Shown piece by piece: positions 55,690 through 63,684 of a stretch of 64,000 nt of DNA. The stretch is from Kordia sp. (lineage in GTDB: Bacteria; Bacteroidota; Bacteroidia; Flavobacteriales; Flavobacteriaceae): contig NZ_JAKVBC010000001.1 in the NCBI RefSeq assembly GCF_022447245.1, positions 1 through 64,000 of the forward strand, written 5' to 3'. The notes under the pieces were generated by a model. The model saw nothing but the letters and a program-made list of their open reading frames with translations. It had not been told where the DNA came from and searched no databases. A program made the translations under genes and the position numbers. Numbering within the stretch: position 1 is the stretch's first letter; every line of letters starts with the position of its first letter.

Positions 55690-56079
55690 TTAGAGTTCCG
55701 CACGAATTTTAGCTGCAACTGCTTCAAAATCTTCTGGAGATAGTTTTTGACTATTTTTGAAATTCATACTATCCATTCCGTGTAATGGAATTAGATGTAC
55801 ATGTGTATGAGGCACTTCCAAACCAATCACAGTAATTCCAACACGCAAACAAGGAATTGCTTTTTCAATCGCCATTCCCACTTTTCTTGAGAATTGCATT
55901 AATCCCATGTATGTTTCTTCTGGAAGATCAAAAATTTTATCAATTTCTACTTTCGGAATGCATAATGTATGACCAACTGCATTCGGGTTAATATCTAAAA
56001 ATGCATAGAAATTTTCATCTTCTGCAATTTTGTAAGATGGAATTTCTCCGTTTATTATTTTGGTAAAAATTGATGCCAT
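55690..56079 (-). CDS. HIT-family nucleotide hydrolase
   Basis: 129 residues with the histidine triad HTHVHLIPLH (residues about 93-102), the motif of HIT/HINT nucleoside monophosphoramidases. The N-terminus (IINGEIPSYKIAEDE) and GHTLCIPK complete the family pattern. It lies 112 bp downstream of greA on the same strand, after greA's terminator; the greA-HIT neighbourhood is common in Bacteroidetes. Confidence 0.92.
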   Translation of the reverse strand: MASIFTKIINGEIPSYKIAEDENFYAFLDINPNAVGHTLCIPKVEIDKIFDLPEETYMGLMQFSRKVGMAIEKAIPCLRVGITVIGLEVPHTHVHLIPLHGMDSMNFKNSQKLSPEDFEAVAAKIRAEL

Positions 56080-56133
56080 GTGTAGAAATTTGTATGGTTG
56101 GTAAGATAAAAAAGTTCTTGCGTATTTATATAG

Positions 56134-56168
56134 AAAAATCCTTTTTTAACAAGTAAGAAAGGATTTTA
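56134..56168 (-). terminator. terminator of greA
   Basis: On the minus strand AAAATCCTTT and AAAGGATTTT arms form a 10-bp stem followed by TTC-rich sequence, 25 bp after the greA stop. Confidence 0.75.
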
Positions 56169-56191
56169 TAATATATTATTTTTTTGGAATG

Positions 56192-56668
56192 TTAGCCACG
56201 TGTAATTTCTAACACTTCAAATTTCATTGTTCCGTTAGGCACTTGTACATCTGCAATTTCTCCAACAGATTTCCCAAGTAAACCTTTCCCGATAGGAGAT
56301 GTTACTGAAATTTTTCCTGAAGCTAAATCTGCTTCACTTTCTGCTACTAACGTATAGGTCATTTCCATACCATTTACGGTATTTTTGATTTTTACAGTGG
56401 AAAGCACTAACACTTTTGAGGTATCTAATTGACTCTCATCAATGACTCTAGCTGTTGATAAAACGGTTTCCATTTTTGAGATTTTCATCTCTAACAATCC
56501 TTGTGCTTCTTTTGCCGCATCATATTCTGCATTTTCACTCAAATCTCCTTTATCTCTCGCTTCTGCAATTGCCTGAGACGCTTTTGGTCTTTCAACACTT
56601 TTTAAGTGCTCTAACTCGTCTCTTAATTTTTTTAGTCCTTCAGCTGTATAATAAGATACTTTACTCAT
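56192..56668 (-). CDS. greA: transcription elongation factor GreA
   Basis: 158 residues: an N-terminal coiled-coil finger (about 1-77) with the acidic tip region (GDLSENAEYDAAKEAQG) that reaches into RNA polymerase to trigger transcript cleavage, and a C-terminal FKBP-like domain (about 80-158). ATG at 56668 was preferred to 56725 because family start and length (158) fit. An extra hairpin with T-run lies at the 5' end of the predicted transcript. Confidence 0.95.
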   Translation of the reverse strand: MSKVSYYTAEGLKKLRDELEHLKSVERPKASQAIAEARDKGDLSENAEYDAAKEAQGLLEMKISKMETVLSTARVIDESQLDTSKVLVLSTVKIKNTVNGMEMTYTLVAESEADLASGKISVTSPIGKGLLGKSVGEIADVQVPNGTMKFEVLEITRG

Positions 56669-56742
56669 AATTTCTTCGTTTTCTATATGTTCATAGATTT
56701 TTAGTTGCTTAATACACACAGACAAAGTGTATTATATAACGC

Positions 56743-56768
56743 AAAAAAATCCCATTAGAACGGGATTT
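56743..56768 (-). promoter_or_regulatory. terminator-like hairpin at the 5' end of the greA transcript
   Basis: On the minus strand AAATCCC and GGGATTT form a 7-bp stem with an 8-base loop, followed by seven T. It lies immediately downstream of the TATATTTG -7 box and about 75 bp before the greA ATG, so it would form the first 25 nt of the mRNA. Confidence 0.65.
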
Positions 56769-56774
56769 GTTATA

Positions 56775-56782
56775 CAAATATA
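56775..56782 (-). promoter_or_regulatory. -7 promoter box (TATATTTG) of greA
   Basis: TATATTTG on the minus strand matches TAnnTTTG; predicted start of transcription is near 56768-56770. Confidence 0.6.
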
Positions 56783-56866
56783 AGAAAATATTTAAAGTGT
56801 TTGCCTATGTTCGTTTTTAAAAAAATGATTTATGTAAATTTGTAGAACTTTTAAAATTCTTTATAA

Positions 56867-57310
56867 ATGAAACGATTTTTGATGATTTGTTGTGCCGTAG
56901 TATGTTTGATGTCGTGTAGTCAGGATGATGGTGGCGTAAATAACAACCCTTTTATTCCTAATGCATTAGTGCAGTTTCAGATAAATTTGAATTTACCTCA
57001 ATTTGATGATTTACGCTTTGCAGGCGGATCTGTTTATATCTCAAACGGTGGTGGTGTCCGTGGATTTTTTGTGTTTAATTTATCTGGCGATCAGTTCTTA
57101 GCTTGGGAAGCAAGTTGCCCTAACCAAGTTCCTAGCAGCTGTACTACAATGTATATTGAAGGAGTTTTAGCAATATGCCCTTGTGATGATTCTCAATATA
57201 GTTTGGCAACTGGTCAGTTATTAAATCCTGAGGAAGGCACGGAAAGTTACCCAATGGTGAATTATCGTGCAACAAAATCCGGTGATATAGTGACAATCTC
57301 GAATAACTAG
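56867..57310 (+). CDS. Rieske-fold lipoprotein lacking cluster ligands, 147 aa
   Basis: A lipoprotein signal ends at the lipobox (CLMSC, C17). The mature domain (FFVFNLSGDQFLAWEASCPNQVPSS, then ICPCDDSQYSLATGQLL) has the Rieske beta-fold layout, but the two histidines of the CxH...CxxH pattern are missing (CPN and CPCDD). It would be a cluster-free outer-membrane or periplasmic lipoprotein. Similar sequences are common in Flavobacteriaceae as hypothetical proteins. A terminator follows. Confidence 0.65.
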   Translation: MKRFLMICCAVVCLMSCSQDDGGVNNNPFIPNALVQFQINLNLPQFDDLRFAGGSVYISNGGGVRGFFVFNLSGDQFLAWEASCPNQVPSSCTTMYIEGVLAICPCDDSQYSLATGQLLNPEEGTESYPMVNYRATKSGDIVTISNN

Positions 57311-57340
57311 TTATATCCATTTATAATATATACAAAATAA

Positions 57341-57366
57341 AAAAGCGACTCAAAAGAGTCGCTTTT
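57341..57366. terminator. bidirectional terminator between the lipoprotein and TonB receptor genes
   Basis: AAAAGCGACTC and GAGTCGCTTTT form an 11-bp perfect stem with a 4-base loop. Confidence 0.85.
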
Positions 57367-57391
57367 TCAATATGGTAATGGTTGGTATTTC

Positions 57392-59782
57392 CTAGAACTT
57401 CAATGTCATTCCAACTAAAAAGTTTCTAGTGGCTTGTGGATAGAATCCTGCGCCTTCGATGGTTGTTGTTGTACCAGGATTTGTCCATGTATCATCGAAT
57501 GTAAAGAAGTATCCGTTAGATACATATTCTACACCAAAAACATTGTTGATTAATCCTGTAAACGCTATAGATTCAAAGATAGAATTCACTTTGATTTCGT
57601 AATTCAAATTCAAATCATTGATAAAGTAGCTATCTAATTTTGACACATCTGAGTCAATATTCCCCATGTATTGCTCGCCTACATACTTAGACAATAATGA
57701 TACTTGGAAACTACGAGATGGTGCATACGACATAATATTTCCTGCGATGAAGTTAGGAGAAAAAGAAATATTTGTATTTCCTAAATCCACTAAACTTCCA
57801 TCTTTTGATGTAATGAAATCTACATTTTTATTAGTACTGATTGCCACATTCGGACGTACTATAAATTGGTCACTTAACTTTACAGTTGCGTCAATTTCCA
57901 ATCCTAAACGGTAGCTTTTTCCACTGTTTGTACGCAATGGCGTTCCTGTATCATCCAATGCACCAGTTAATACCAATTGATCGTTGTATAACATATAATA
58001 TGCATTTGTATTTACAGTGAAGTTTTCTCCATTCCAACGCCAACCTAATTCAAAGTCATCTAATTGCTCAGACTTTACATTGTTGTTATTTTCAAAGTCG
58101 CTTCTATTTGGCTCTCTGTTTGCTCTTGCATACGAGAAATACAAACTATTATTATCGTTTACTCGATAGTTAATACCTGCTTTTGGATTAAAGAATGTAA
58201 AATCTTCATTAATATTAAAAGGATCTAAATCAGAGTTGATTCCATTCGTTTTATAACTTACCGTACGTAACTGTAGATCTCCAAAAAGACTTACTTTTTC
58301 GTTCAAACGAATTGTTGCTTTGGTAAAGAAGCTTAATTCATTTTTCTTTCCTGTTCCATCATAATAACGATCTCTAATTTCGCTGTCACTTGCAAAACGT
58401 GCCCAGATTACTTCTCCGAAATGATCTCCTTCGTAGATTCCTAAAAAGGCTCCGAAGTCCATATCCAAGTTATTTTTTCTATAGTTTGCATTCGCATTGA
58501 TTACATAGAAATCATTGTCTAACCAACGTCTGCGAATTAAGTCTGTTTCGTTGATCGTAGTTCCATCAATTACTATTTCTTCAAAACCGTATTCATCAAA
58601 AGGTTCATCTTCTTTGTATTGCTCAAAGAAACCTCTTCCTTGTGTATAGTTTAAACCAAGATTTGTTGTCCAGCTATCAGAAATCTTCTCATTCCAGTGA
58701 AATTGGTAGTGATCTTGACGATAATTATCTACTTCATTATCATGGAAACGTACATTTCCGTTTTCATCTGTAAATTGTCCTGAAGGATTGAAGGTACGAT
58801 TGGTTTCTAATGTTTGTCGGTCAATTCCATTCCATGCTTGGTATGTAATTTCGTGTCCTCCAAATGCCAACGCTTTAATCAAAGTAGTTTCTGTTACATA
58901 CGAACCTTGTAAAAAGTACGCGCTTAAATTAGAAGATGCACGATCGATATATCCATCAGATTTAATTTTTGACAAACGTCCTGCCAACTCAAAATTATTA
59001 GCTAGTTTTCCAGTACTAAATTTTACCGTATGTTTTCTGGTGTTGAAGCTACCAAATGAATTTGAGATTTCTCCGTTTGCTTCCTCTGAAACTGCATCTG
59101 TTAATAAACTTAAACTTGCTCCAAAAGCACCAGAACCGTTCGTAGAAGTTCCTACTCCACGTTGCAACTGAATACTTTCTGTTGAAGAAGCCAAATCAGG
59201 CATGTTTACCCAAAAAGTTCCTTGACTTTCAGCATCGTTGTACGGAATTCCGTTAATCGTTACATTGACACGTGTTGCATCGCTACCACGCACACGAATT
59301 CCTGTGTATCCAACACCTGCTCCAGCATCTGAAGTTGTAACTACAGATGGCATGAAGTTCATTAAAATTGGTACGTCTTGCCCCAAATTACGTTCTGCAA
59401 TTTCTTCTTTTTCTATGTTGGAATACGTAATTGGTGAATCGGCATTTACACGAACCGCTGAAATTAATACAGCATCAAGTGCTTCTTGCGAACTAGATAA
59501 GGTAAAGTTTAGCGTAGTGTTTCCTGTAACCGCCACTTTTTTCGTGACAGATCTCATTCCCACAAAAGAGCAAACAATTTCAACATCTCCTTGAGAAATG
59601 CTCAAAGCATATTTCCCATCAGCATCGGTAGTTGTTCCAATAGAAGCTCCTTTTAAGACTACAGTTGCTCCTAATAATGGTGTTCCTTTTTCATCAGAAA
59701 CAGTTCCTGATAAAGTAACGTTTTGCGCTTGCATGCTGACTGAAAGCACGAAAAGGCATAAAAAAGCGAATAAATTCTTCAT
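57392..59782 (-). CDS. TonB-dependent receptor, TPP-riboswitch controlled (probable thiamine uptake)
   Basis: 796 residues: signal peptide (about 1-19), carboxypeptidase-regulatory-like domain (about 22-105), plug (about 125-230, IRVRGSDATRVNVTINGIP) and a barrel ending NFLVGMTLKF. The TPP riboswitch 140-230 bp upstream shows that its expression depends on thiamine status; by analogy with the Bacteroides OMthi receptor it most likely imports thiamine or a thiamine-related compound. Candidate inner-membrane and kinase partners (PnuC-like, NadR-like) and a thiamine-binding protein lie 3-4 kb upstream on the same strand. Confidence 0.85.
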   Translation of the reverse strand: MKNLFAFLCLFVLSVSMQAQNVTLSGTVSDEKGTPLLGATVVLKGASIGTTTDADGKYALSISQGDVEIVCSFVGMRSVTKKVAVTGNTTLNFTLSSSQEALDAVLISAVRVNADSPITYSNIEKEEIAERNLGQDVPILMNFMPSVVTTSDAGAGVGYTGIRVRGSDATRVNVTINGIPYNDAESQGTFWVNMPDLASSTESIQLQRGVGTSTNGSGAFGASLSLLTDAVSEEANGEISNSFGSFNTRKHTVKFSTGKLANNFELAGRLSKIKSDGYIDRASSNLSAYFLQGSYVTETTLIKALAFGGHEITYQAWNGIDRQTLETNRTFNPSGQFTDENGNVRFHDNEVDNYRQDHYQFHWNEKISDSWTTNLGLNYTQGRGFFEQYKEDEPFDEYGFEEIVIDGTTINETDLIRRRWLDNDFYVINANANYRKNNLDMDFGAFLGIYEGDHFGEVIWARFASDSEIRDRYYDGTGKKNELSFFTKATIRLNEKVSLFGDLQLRTVSYKTNGINSDLDPFNINEDFTFFNPKAGINYRVNDNNSLYFSYARANREPNRSDFENNNNVKSEQLDDFELGWRWNGENFTVNTNAYYMLYNDQLVLTGALDDTGTPLRTNSGKSYRLGLEIDATVKLSDQFIVRPNVAISTNKNVDFITSKDGSLVDLGNTNISFSPNFIAGNIMSYAPSRSFQVSLLSKYVGEQYMGNIDSDVSKLDSYFINDLNLNYEIKVNSIFESIAFTGLINNVFGVEYVSNGYFFTFDDTWTNPGTTTTIEGAGFYPQATRNFLVGMTLKF

Positions 59783-59809
59783 ATTCGTAATACAAATTTG
59801 TTACGAATA
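59782..59809 (-). promoter_or_regulatory. 9-bp hairpin abutting the receptor start codon
   Basis: TATTCGTAA and TTACGAATA arms, read on the minus strand as TATTCGTAACAAATTTGTAT and the paired TTACGAATA, end one base into the ATG. It could block ribosome access and act as the expression platform for the riboswitch. Confidence 0.45.
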
Positions 59810-59921
59810 AAAGGGGTAATTATTCTTTGTTAAAAATTAAATATATGATTTTGCTTTGGACTACGAAGTCCTCCCGCTAGCTGGCACTTTCGCTAAAAAT
59901 GTCCACTGGATATTTTTTCGA

Positions 59922-60012
59922 CGCGCAGTCCTCCCTTGGCAGCATTACCTGCCCAGGTTCATTGGGTATAATCTCAGCGTTTTAAACATTGTTCAAGTTG
60001 CACCCCTTTGAG
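59922..60012 (-). promoter_or_regulatory. TPP (thiamine pyrophosphate) riboswitch
   Basis: The minus strand contains, in order, AAAGGGGTGCA, CGCTGAGATTATACCC, AATGAACCTGGGCAGGT, AATGCTGCCAAGGGAGG, matching the conserved THI-box blocks (GGGGTGC, GCTGAGA, ACCC, GAACCTG, TAATGC.GC, GGGA). TPP binding should lower expression of the receptor at 57392. The leader also repeats GGGAGGACT at 59867-59875, exactly 60 bp from the aptamer copy (59927-59935), which may pair alternatively. Confidence 0.93.
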
Positions 60013-60184
60013 ATAGCGCAAAAATACGCCAGTTTTTTTAATTGCCCAGTGTTTTTTTTAACAAATATCATGCAAGTTGACCTTTCAGACTTCTCCTATT
60101 TGTCAGTAAGAAAAATTAACTTTTTAAATGTGAAAATAAACTGAAAATCAGTAACTTTAATTATTAACCAAAAACTTTATAATC

Positions 60185-60406
60185 ATGAAAAAACAAAATT
60201 TTCAAAAGAAGCTAAACTTAAAGAGTAGAAAAATTTCCAATTTAACTACGAAACGTGAAATTATTGGAGGAAGAACACTTACGTGTAATCCTTGTATTAT
60301 TTCTGATGTGGAAACATGTACTTCAATAAAACAGACACAAGCAATACGTTGTGGACATACGATTGGAAATGGTCAAAATCCAGATGGAACTCCGTGTACA
60401 CATTAA
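60185..60406 (+). CDS. GG-leader peptide precursor 1, 73 aa
   Basis: A 29-residue Lys/Ser-rich leader ending IIGG is followed by a 44-residue core with cysteines at core positions 5, 8, 16, 27 and 42 and many Thr/Ser. The last part is RCGHTIGNGQNPDGTPCT, almost identical to that of the next gene. Leader plus double-glycine site is the pattern of Bacteroidetes natural-product (lanthipeptide-like) precursors, and MKKQN starts recall Kordia. No LanB/LanC, radical-SAM or peptidase-ABC gene is in the window, so processing enzymes must be elsewhere or the peptide is used unmodified. A TAACCAAAAAC stretch starts 20 bp before the ATG. Confidence 0.75.
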   Translation: MKKQNFQKKLNLKSRKISNLTTKREIIGGRTLTCNPCIISDVETCTSIKQTQAIRCGHTIGNGQNPDGTPCTH

Positions 60407-60438
60407 TACAATAACATTGTTATTTTAAAATGCATTAC

Positions 60439-60496
60439 AAATTGCATTGATATAGGTTTTAAAAGACTCATTATCAATGCAATTTCTTTTTTTTAA
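60439..60496 (+). terminator. terminator after precursor 1
   Basis: AAATTGCATTGATA and TATCAATGCAATTT arms form a long stem followed by an eight-T run. Confidence 0.8.
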
Positions 60497-60580
60497 GAAC
60501 TATTTCTTACTTCCTTTAATTATCGAATCATGACTTGCTTCCTTTTTATAAACAGCAGAAATGTAGTTGTTTTACCATCG

Positions 60581-60592
60581 TAACATTAAAAC
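60581..60592 (+). promoter_or_regulatory. TAACATTAAAAC element, 21 bp before precursor 2
   Basis: Identical in sequence and in 21-bp distance to the ATG with the element before the broken precursor at 11302. Confidence 0.45.
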
Positions 60593-60601
60593 TTGTTAAG
60601 T

Positions 60602-60799
60602 ATGAAAAAACAAAATTTAAACAACAAATTGTCACTTAAGACTTCAAAAATCTCAAAGTTAGGAAACGCGTCAGAAGTTATTGGAGGAGCTACAACATTT
60701 TGTCCTTCTGCATTTTTATGTGAAATTACGGAGTATCATCGTTGCGGACATACGATTGGAAACGGTCAAAATCCAGATGGAACTCCGTGTACATTCTAA
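60602..60799 (+). CDS. GG-leader peptide precursor 2, 65 aa
   Basis: A 29-residue leader ending VIGG precedes a 36-residue core with cysteines at core positions 5, 11, 19 and 34. The end RCGHTIGNGQNPDGTPCT matches precursor 1 residue for residue up to the last position (F instead of H), and the coding DNA there differs by only two silent-looking bases, pointing to recent duplication or gene conversion. The N-terminal core parts (ATTFCPSAFLCEITEYH versus RTLTCNPC...) are unrelated. The ATG at 60602 is preferred over 60593. The 120 bp after it show no clear terminator. Confidence 0.75.
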   Translation: MKKQNLNNKLSLKTSKISKLGNASEVIGGATTFCPSAFLCEITEYHRCGHTIGNGQNPDGTPCTF

Positions 60800-60923
60800 T
60801 TTTAGAACTTAGAGAAAGTACTGCTGGGAATGATTGATTCATGACAATCAACGATTGTCTCGGCATGCTTTACTGGGAACTGTAAGATTGAAAGATTCAA
60901 TAATACAAGAATTAAAAATTGTT

Positions 60924-62471
60924 TTAGCTTACTTGATGTGTTGGTTTTAGCAAGTCATTGATAGTTTTTACAGGATTGAATGTCACTAAAGGAACCTCCA
61001 CAAAAATAGTATTCCAAAAGGCCATTCCGCCATTCCATAAACCTGGCAACTCTAAGGCTTTTATTTTTTTACCGCTTTTTGATTTGGAAGCGATAAAATA
61101 TGATTTGCGATCTACAAATTTTGTAAGATCGTATTTATTTCCTAGATAATCTTTTACACCACAAACAATATCTACCGGATTAAAATGTGTAGCTAACTTT
61201 TGAATGCTTTGGTGATACTCATTCTTTTTGTCTATTTGTACAGACTCTACAATTTGTAAAGAAATGGAACCATTTTCGTGCTTTACCCAAAACGGTCCAC
61301 CGCCAGGTTCACCTTCATTTTTTACCATACCACAGACACGAATAGGTCTATTTAATTTATCAATGAGGTATTCTATTTGATACTTTTGTGAATATTTTTC
61401 AAATTCTTCACTGATTTGAATATTGAGTTCTTTGTATAGAAATTTTAAAATTGTATGCAATTCTTCACTTGAAACTCCATTGTGCAGCATTTCCATGAAT
61501 TTGAATGCTTTTTGCTGAACAGAAATAAGTTTCCCTGCAAGGATTTTTTTGTAACGCGATATTTCTTCCGAATAGGTTTTTACAACAACATTGTCTATGT
61601 TTTTGATAAAGATTAAGTCTGCATCCATTGCATTCAAATTCTCAATCAAAGCGCCATGTCCGCCAGGTCGAAATACTAGATTTCCTTCCTCATCTAGAAT
61701 TGGTCTATTTTTCGGATCAACTGCAATTGTATCTGTTTCTTCTAATTGATATGAGTATGAAATCTCAAAATCGCAACCCGTTTTCTCTTTAATGCTTGGA
61801 AGAATTTTAGCTTCTATTGCTTTAAATTTATCATAATGTTGTTTAGAAATCGTAAAATGTAATTTTGCTTTTCCTCCTCTACAAGCATAGCTTGCTGCTT
61901 CATATAAGTGTTCTCGAAACGGTGTAGAAAGGTTATTTTTATATTTATGAAAAGGCAACAAGCCTTTTGGATAGTTTCCGTAGTTTAAACCTGTTTCTGC
62001 TAATAGTGTGTGTACAAAATCACGGTCAAATTCGTCTGGTTTTTTGATGCGATCTATCTCTGTCTTATTCATGAGTTTTATTACATCTTTATAAAAAGGG
62101 AACTTTTCCAATCCAATGAAAAACAAGCGAATTTCTGGTTCTTTTTCTTTGTTTATGTACGAGTTAATTGAATCCTTTTTGGGATTGTAATTCTGTAAAA
62201 ATTTATACAAGAATTTAAACATTCGTGTGGCAGCTCCAGAAGCAGGTGTGAACTTGATAATTTCTAAGGTTTGATACTCGTCTTTGTAAGCTTGAATATA
62301 CGCTTCTTCTGTTTCTTCGGTAAGTTTTAAAATACCTCGATGTATACTTGCATGTTCAGTAATATCTGCATACGGTATTTTTTTTTCAAATTTATCGAGT
62401 TGCTCTTCAACTTCAAGCAACGTCAATCCTTTTGCTTCTATTTGCGCTGTATGTTTTTTTGAAAAATTCAA
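60924..62471 (-). CDS. DUF4301 protein, 515 aa
   Basis: A soluble 515-residue protein with the DUF4301 pattern common in Bacteroidetes (TPASGAATRMFKFLYKFL near residue 78; FRPGGHGALIENLNAMDADLIFIKNIDNV near 266, shown here in part). The GGHGALI and ATRMF strings resemble nucleotidyltransferase or sugar-nucleotide-binding loops, so an unknown nucleotide-handling enzyme is possible. Its ATG overlaps the NadR-like kinase stop by 4 bp. Confidence 0.8.
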   Translation of the reverse strand: MNFSKKHTAQIEAKGLTLLEVEEQLDKFEKKIPYADITEHASIHRGILKLTEETEEAYIQAYKDEYQTLEIIKFTPASGAATRMFKFLYKFLQNYNPKKDSINSYINKEKEPEIRLFFIGLEKFPFYKDVIKLMNKTEIDRIKKPDEFDRDFVHTLLAETGLNYGNYPKGLLPFHKYKNNLSTPFREHLYEAASYACRGGKAKLHFTISKQHYDKFKAIEAKILPSIKEKTGCDFEISYSYQLEETDTIAVDPKNRPILDEEGNLVFRPGGHGALIENLNAMDADLIFIKNIDNVVVKTYSEEISRYKKILAGKLISVQQKAFKFMEMLHNGVSSEELHTILKFLYKELNIQISEEFEKYSQKYQIEYLIDKLNRPIRVCGMVKNEGEPGGGPFWVKHENGSISLQIVESVQIDKKNEYHQSIQKLATHFNPVDIVCGVKDYLGNKYDLTKFVDRKSYFIASKSKSGKKIKALELPGLWNGGMAFWNTIFVEVPLVTFNPVKTINDLLKPTHQVS

Positions 62472-63025
62472 TGTCTTCTTAGCAGTTTGTCTATTGTTGC
62501 AACGGCGGTTTGAAAACGCAGTTCTATAGCACCTTTTAACAATAGATGCGGTTGGTTATAGGTTTGTAAGGTTTGCTGAAATTCTAAAAAAGCCTCTTCT
62601 CTTTTATGAGGCAAATCGCGAATTCCATCGTTTTTCCAAGGCGTATCAATATAAGTCAAAAAATAGAAAGTAGCAGTACTTTTTTCTACATATTTTTCCA
62701 GTGTTTTGCTTTTAAATTCAGGGTAATAAATTCGTGCATACGTAAGTGTTTCTAAAATATCTGTATCACAAATGAACATTGTGTTTTCTTCTGCTTGACA
62801 CTCTAAACGCAATTGTCCTTTGGCAATCGGAATTACATCATCGGATGTTAGTATTTCTCCTTTTCGCTGCTTTTCTTCAGCATACATACGCGCATATTCA
62901 GGAACATAAGCTGCATTGTAATGTGCTGCTAGTTGCTTAGCAAGTGTTGTTTTCCCTGTTGATTCAGGACCAAATACTACGATTTTAAAGCGACTTCTGC
63001 CTTGTTGTTCAATGTTTTTCTCCAT
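62468..63025 (-). CDS. NadR-type AAA/kinase-domain ATPase
   Basis: 185 residues. A P-loop GPESTGKTT (about 19-27) and PEYARMYAEE match the ribosylnicotinamide-kinase domain of NadR; the adenylyltransferase half of NadR is absent. Its gene overlaps pnuC-like by 49 bp and DUF4301 by 4 bp, so it is translated together with the transporter. It would phosphorylate the imported vitamin, either nicotinamide riboside or, given the thiamine context, possibly thiamine. Domain call is good; substrate is inferred. Confidence 0.82.
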   Translation of the reverse strand: MEKNIEQQGRSRFKIVVFGPESTGKTTLAKQLAAHYNAAYVPEYARMYAEEKQRKGEILTSDDVIPIAKGQLRLECQAEENTMFICDTDILETLTYARIYYPEFKSKTLEKYVEKSTATFYFLTYIDTPWKNDGIRDLPHKREEAFLEFQQTLQTYNQPHLLLKGAIELRFQTAVATIDKLLRRH

Positions 63026-63684
63026 GCAATGTATCCAAAGATGGCTAAAATTAAGAAAATTGTGAATTGAATTGCTGTGAAACCAAGTCCTTTAACAAAG
63101 TATAACGGTACAGAAATGATATTTCCAAAAATCCAAAACATCCAGTTTTCAATCTTTTTGTTTGCCATGAGCCACATTCCCGAAAAGAAAATCCCTGTAG
63201 TAAATATGTCTAAATATGGTGTAATGGTTTTAATTTCTTCAATGGAACCGAAGCTAGAGAAAAATAAATCGATCGTTTCTGCTACATTTAAGTGAACATC
63301 TATTTTTTCTACTTGGATATACACAACATAGGTAAAAGCTGCGGTGAATAGAAAAATCCCGAGTGTTATGAGTTTTTGTGAAAAATTGGTTCGAGAAATT
63401 TCAAGTTGCACCTCATCTCTAATTCGTGTCCACATATACCAACCATAGATACTCATAATAGAGTAATACACGTTGATAATCATATCTCCATATAAAATAA
63501 AATTATAGCAGATATAGATATAAATCAGTGTACTGATAATTCCTGTGGGATATACCCAAATTTTCTCTTGTTTGGCAAACCAGACACTGGCAATTCCAAA
63601 ACCTGCAGCAAGAATTTCTAAAACTACATCTACCCAAAAGGCACCTTGATACGGCTCCAATAAAAAATCAAAAAACTGGCTCAT
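62977..63684 (-). CDS. PnuC-family vitamin transporter (nicotinamide riboside or thiamine)
   Basis: 235 residues with about seven membrane segments and the PnuC pattern WVYPTGIISTLIYIYICYN and YGWYMW, followed by a conserved W near 165. The family includes PnuC (nicotinamide riboside), RibM (riboflavin) and PnuT (thiamine). It is bracketed by a thiamine-binding MTH1187-family gene upstream (17-bp overlap) and a NadR-type kinase downstream. In other Bacteroidetes the TPP-riboswitch receptor is paired with PnuT, so thiamine is the leading substrate; nicotinamide riboside remains possible because of the kinase. Confidence 0.83.
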   Translation of the reverse strand: MSQFFDFLLEPYQGAFWVDVVLEILAAGFGIASVWFAKQEKIWVYPTGIISTLIYIYICYNFILYGDMIINVYYSIMSIYGWYMWTRIRDEVQLEISRTNFSQKLITLGIFLFTAAFTYVVYIQVEKIDVHLNVAETIDLFFSSFGSIEEIKTITPYLDIFTTGIFFSGMWLMANKKIENWMFWIFGNIISVPLYFVKGLGFTAIQFTIFLILAIFGYIAWRKTLNNKAEVALKS

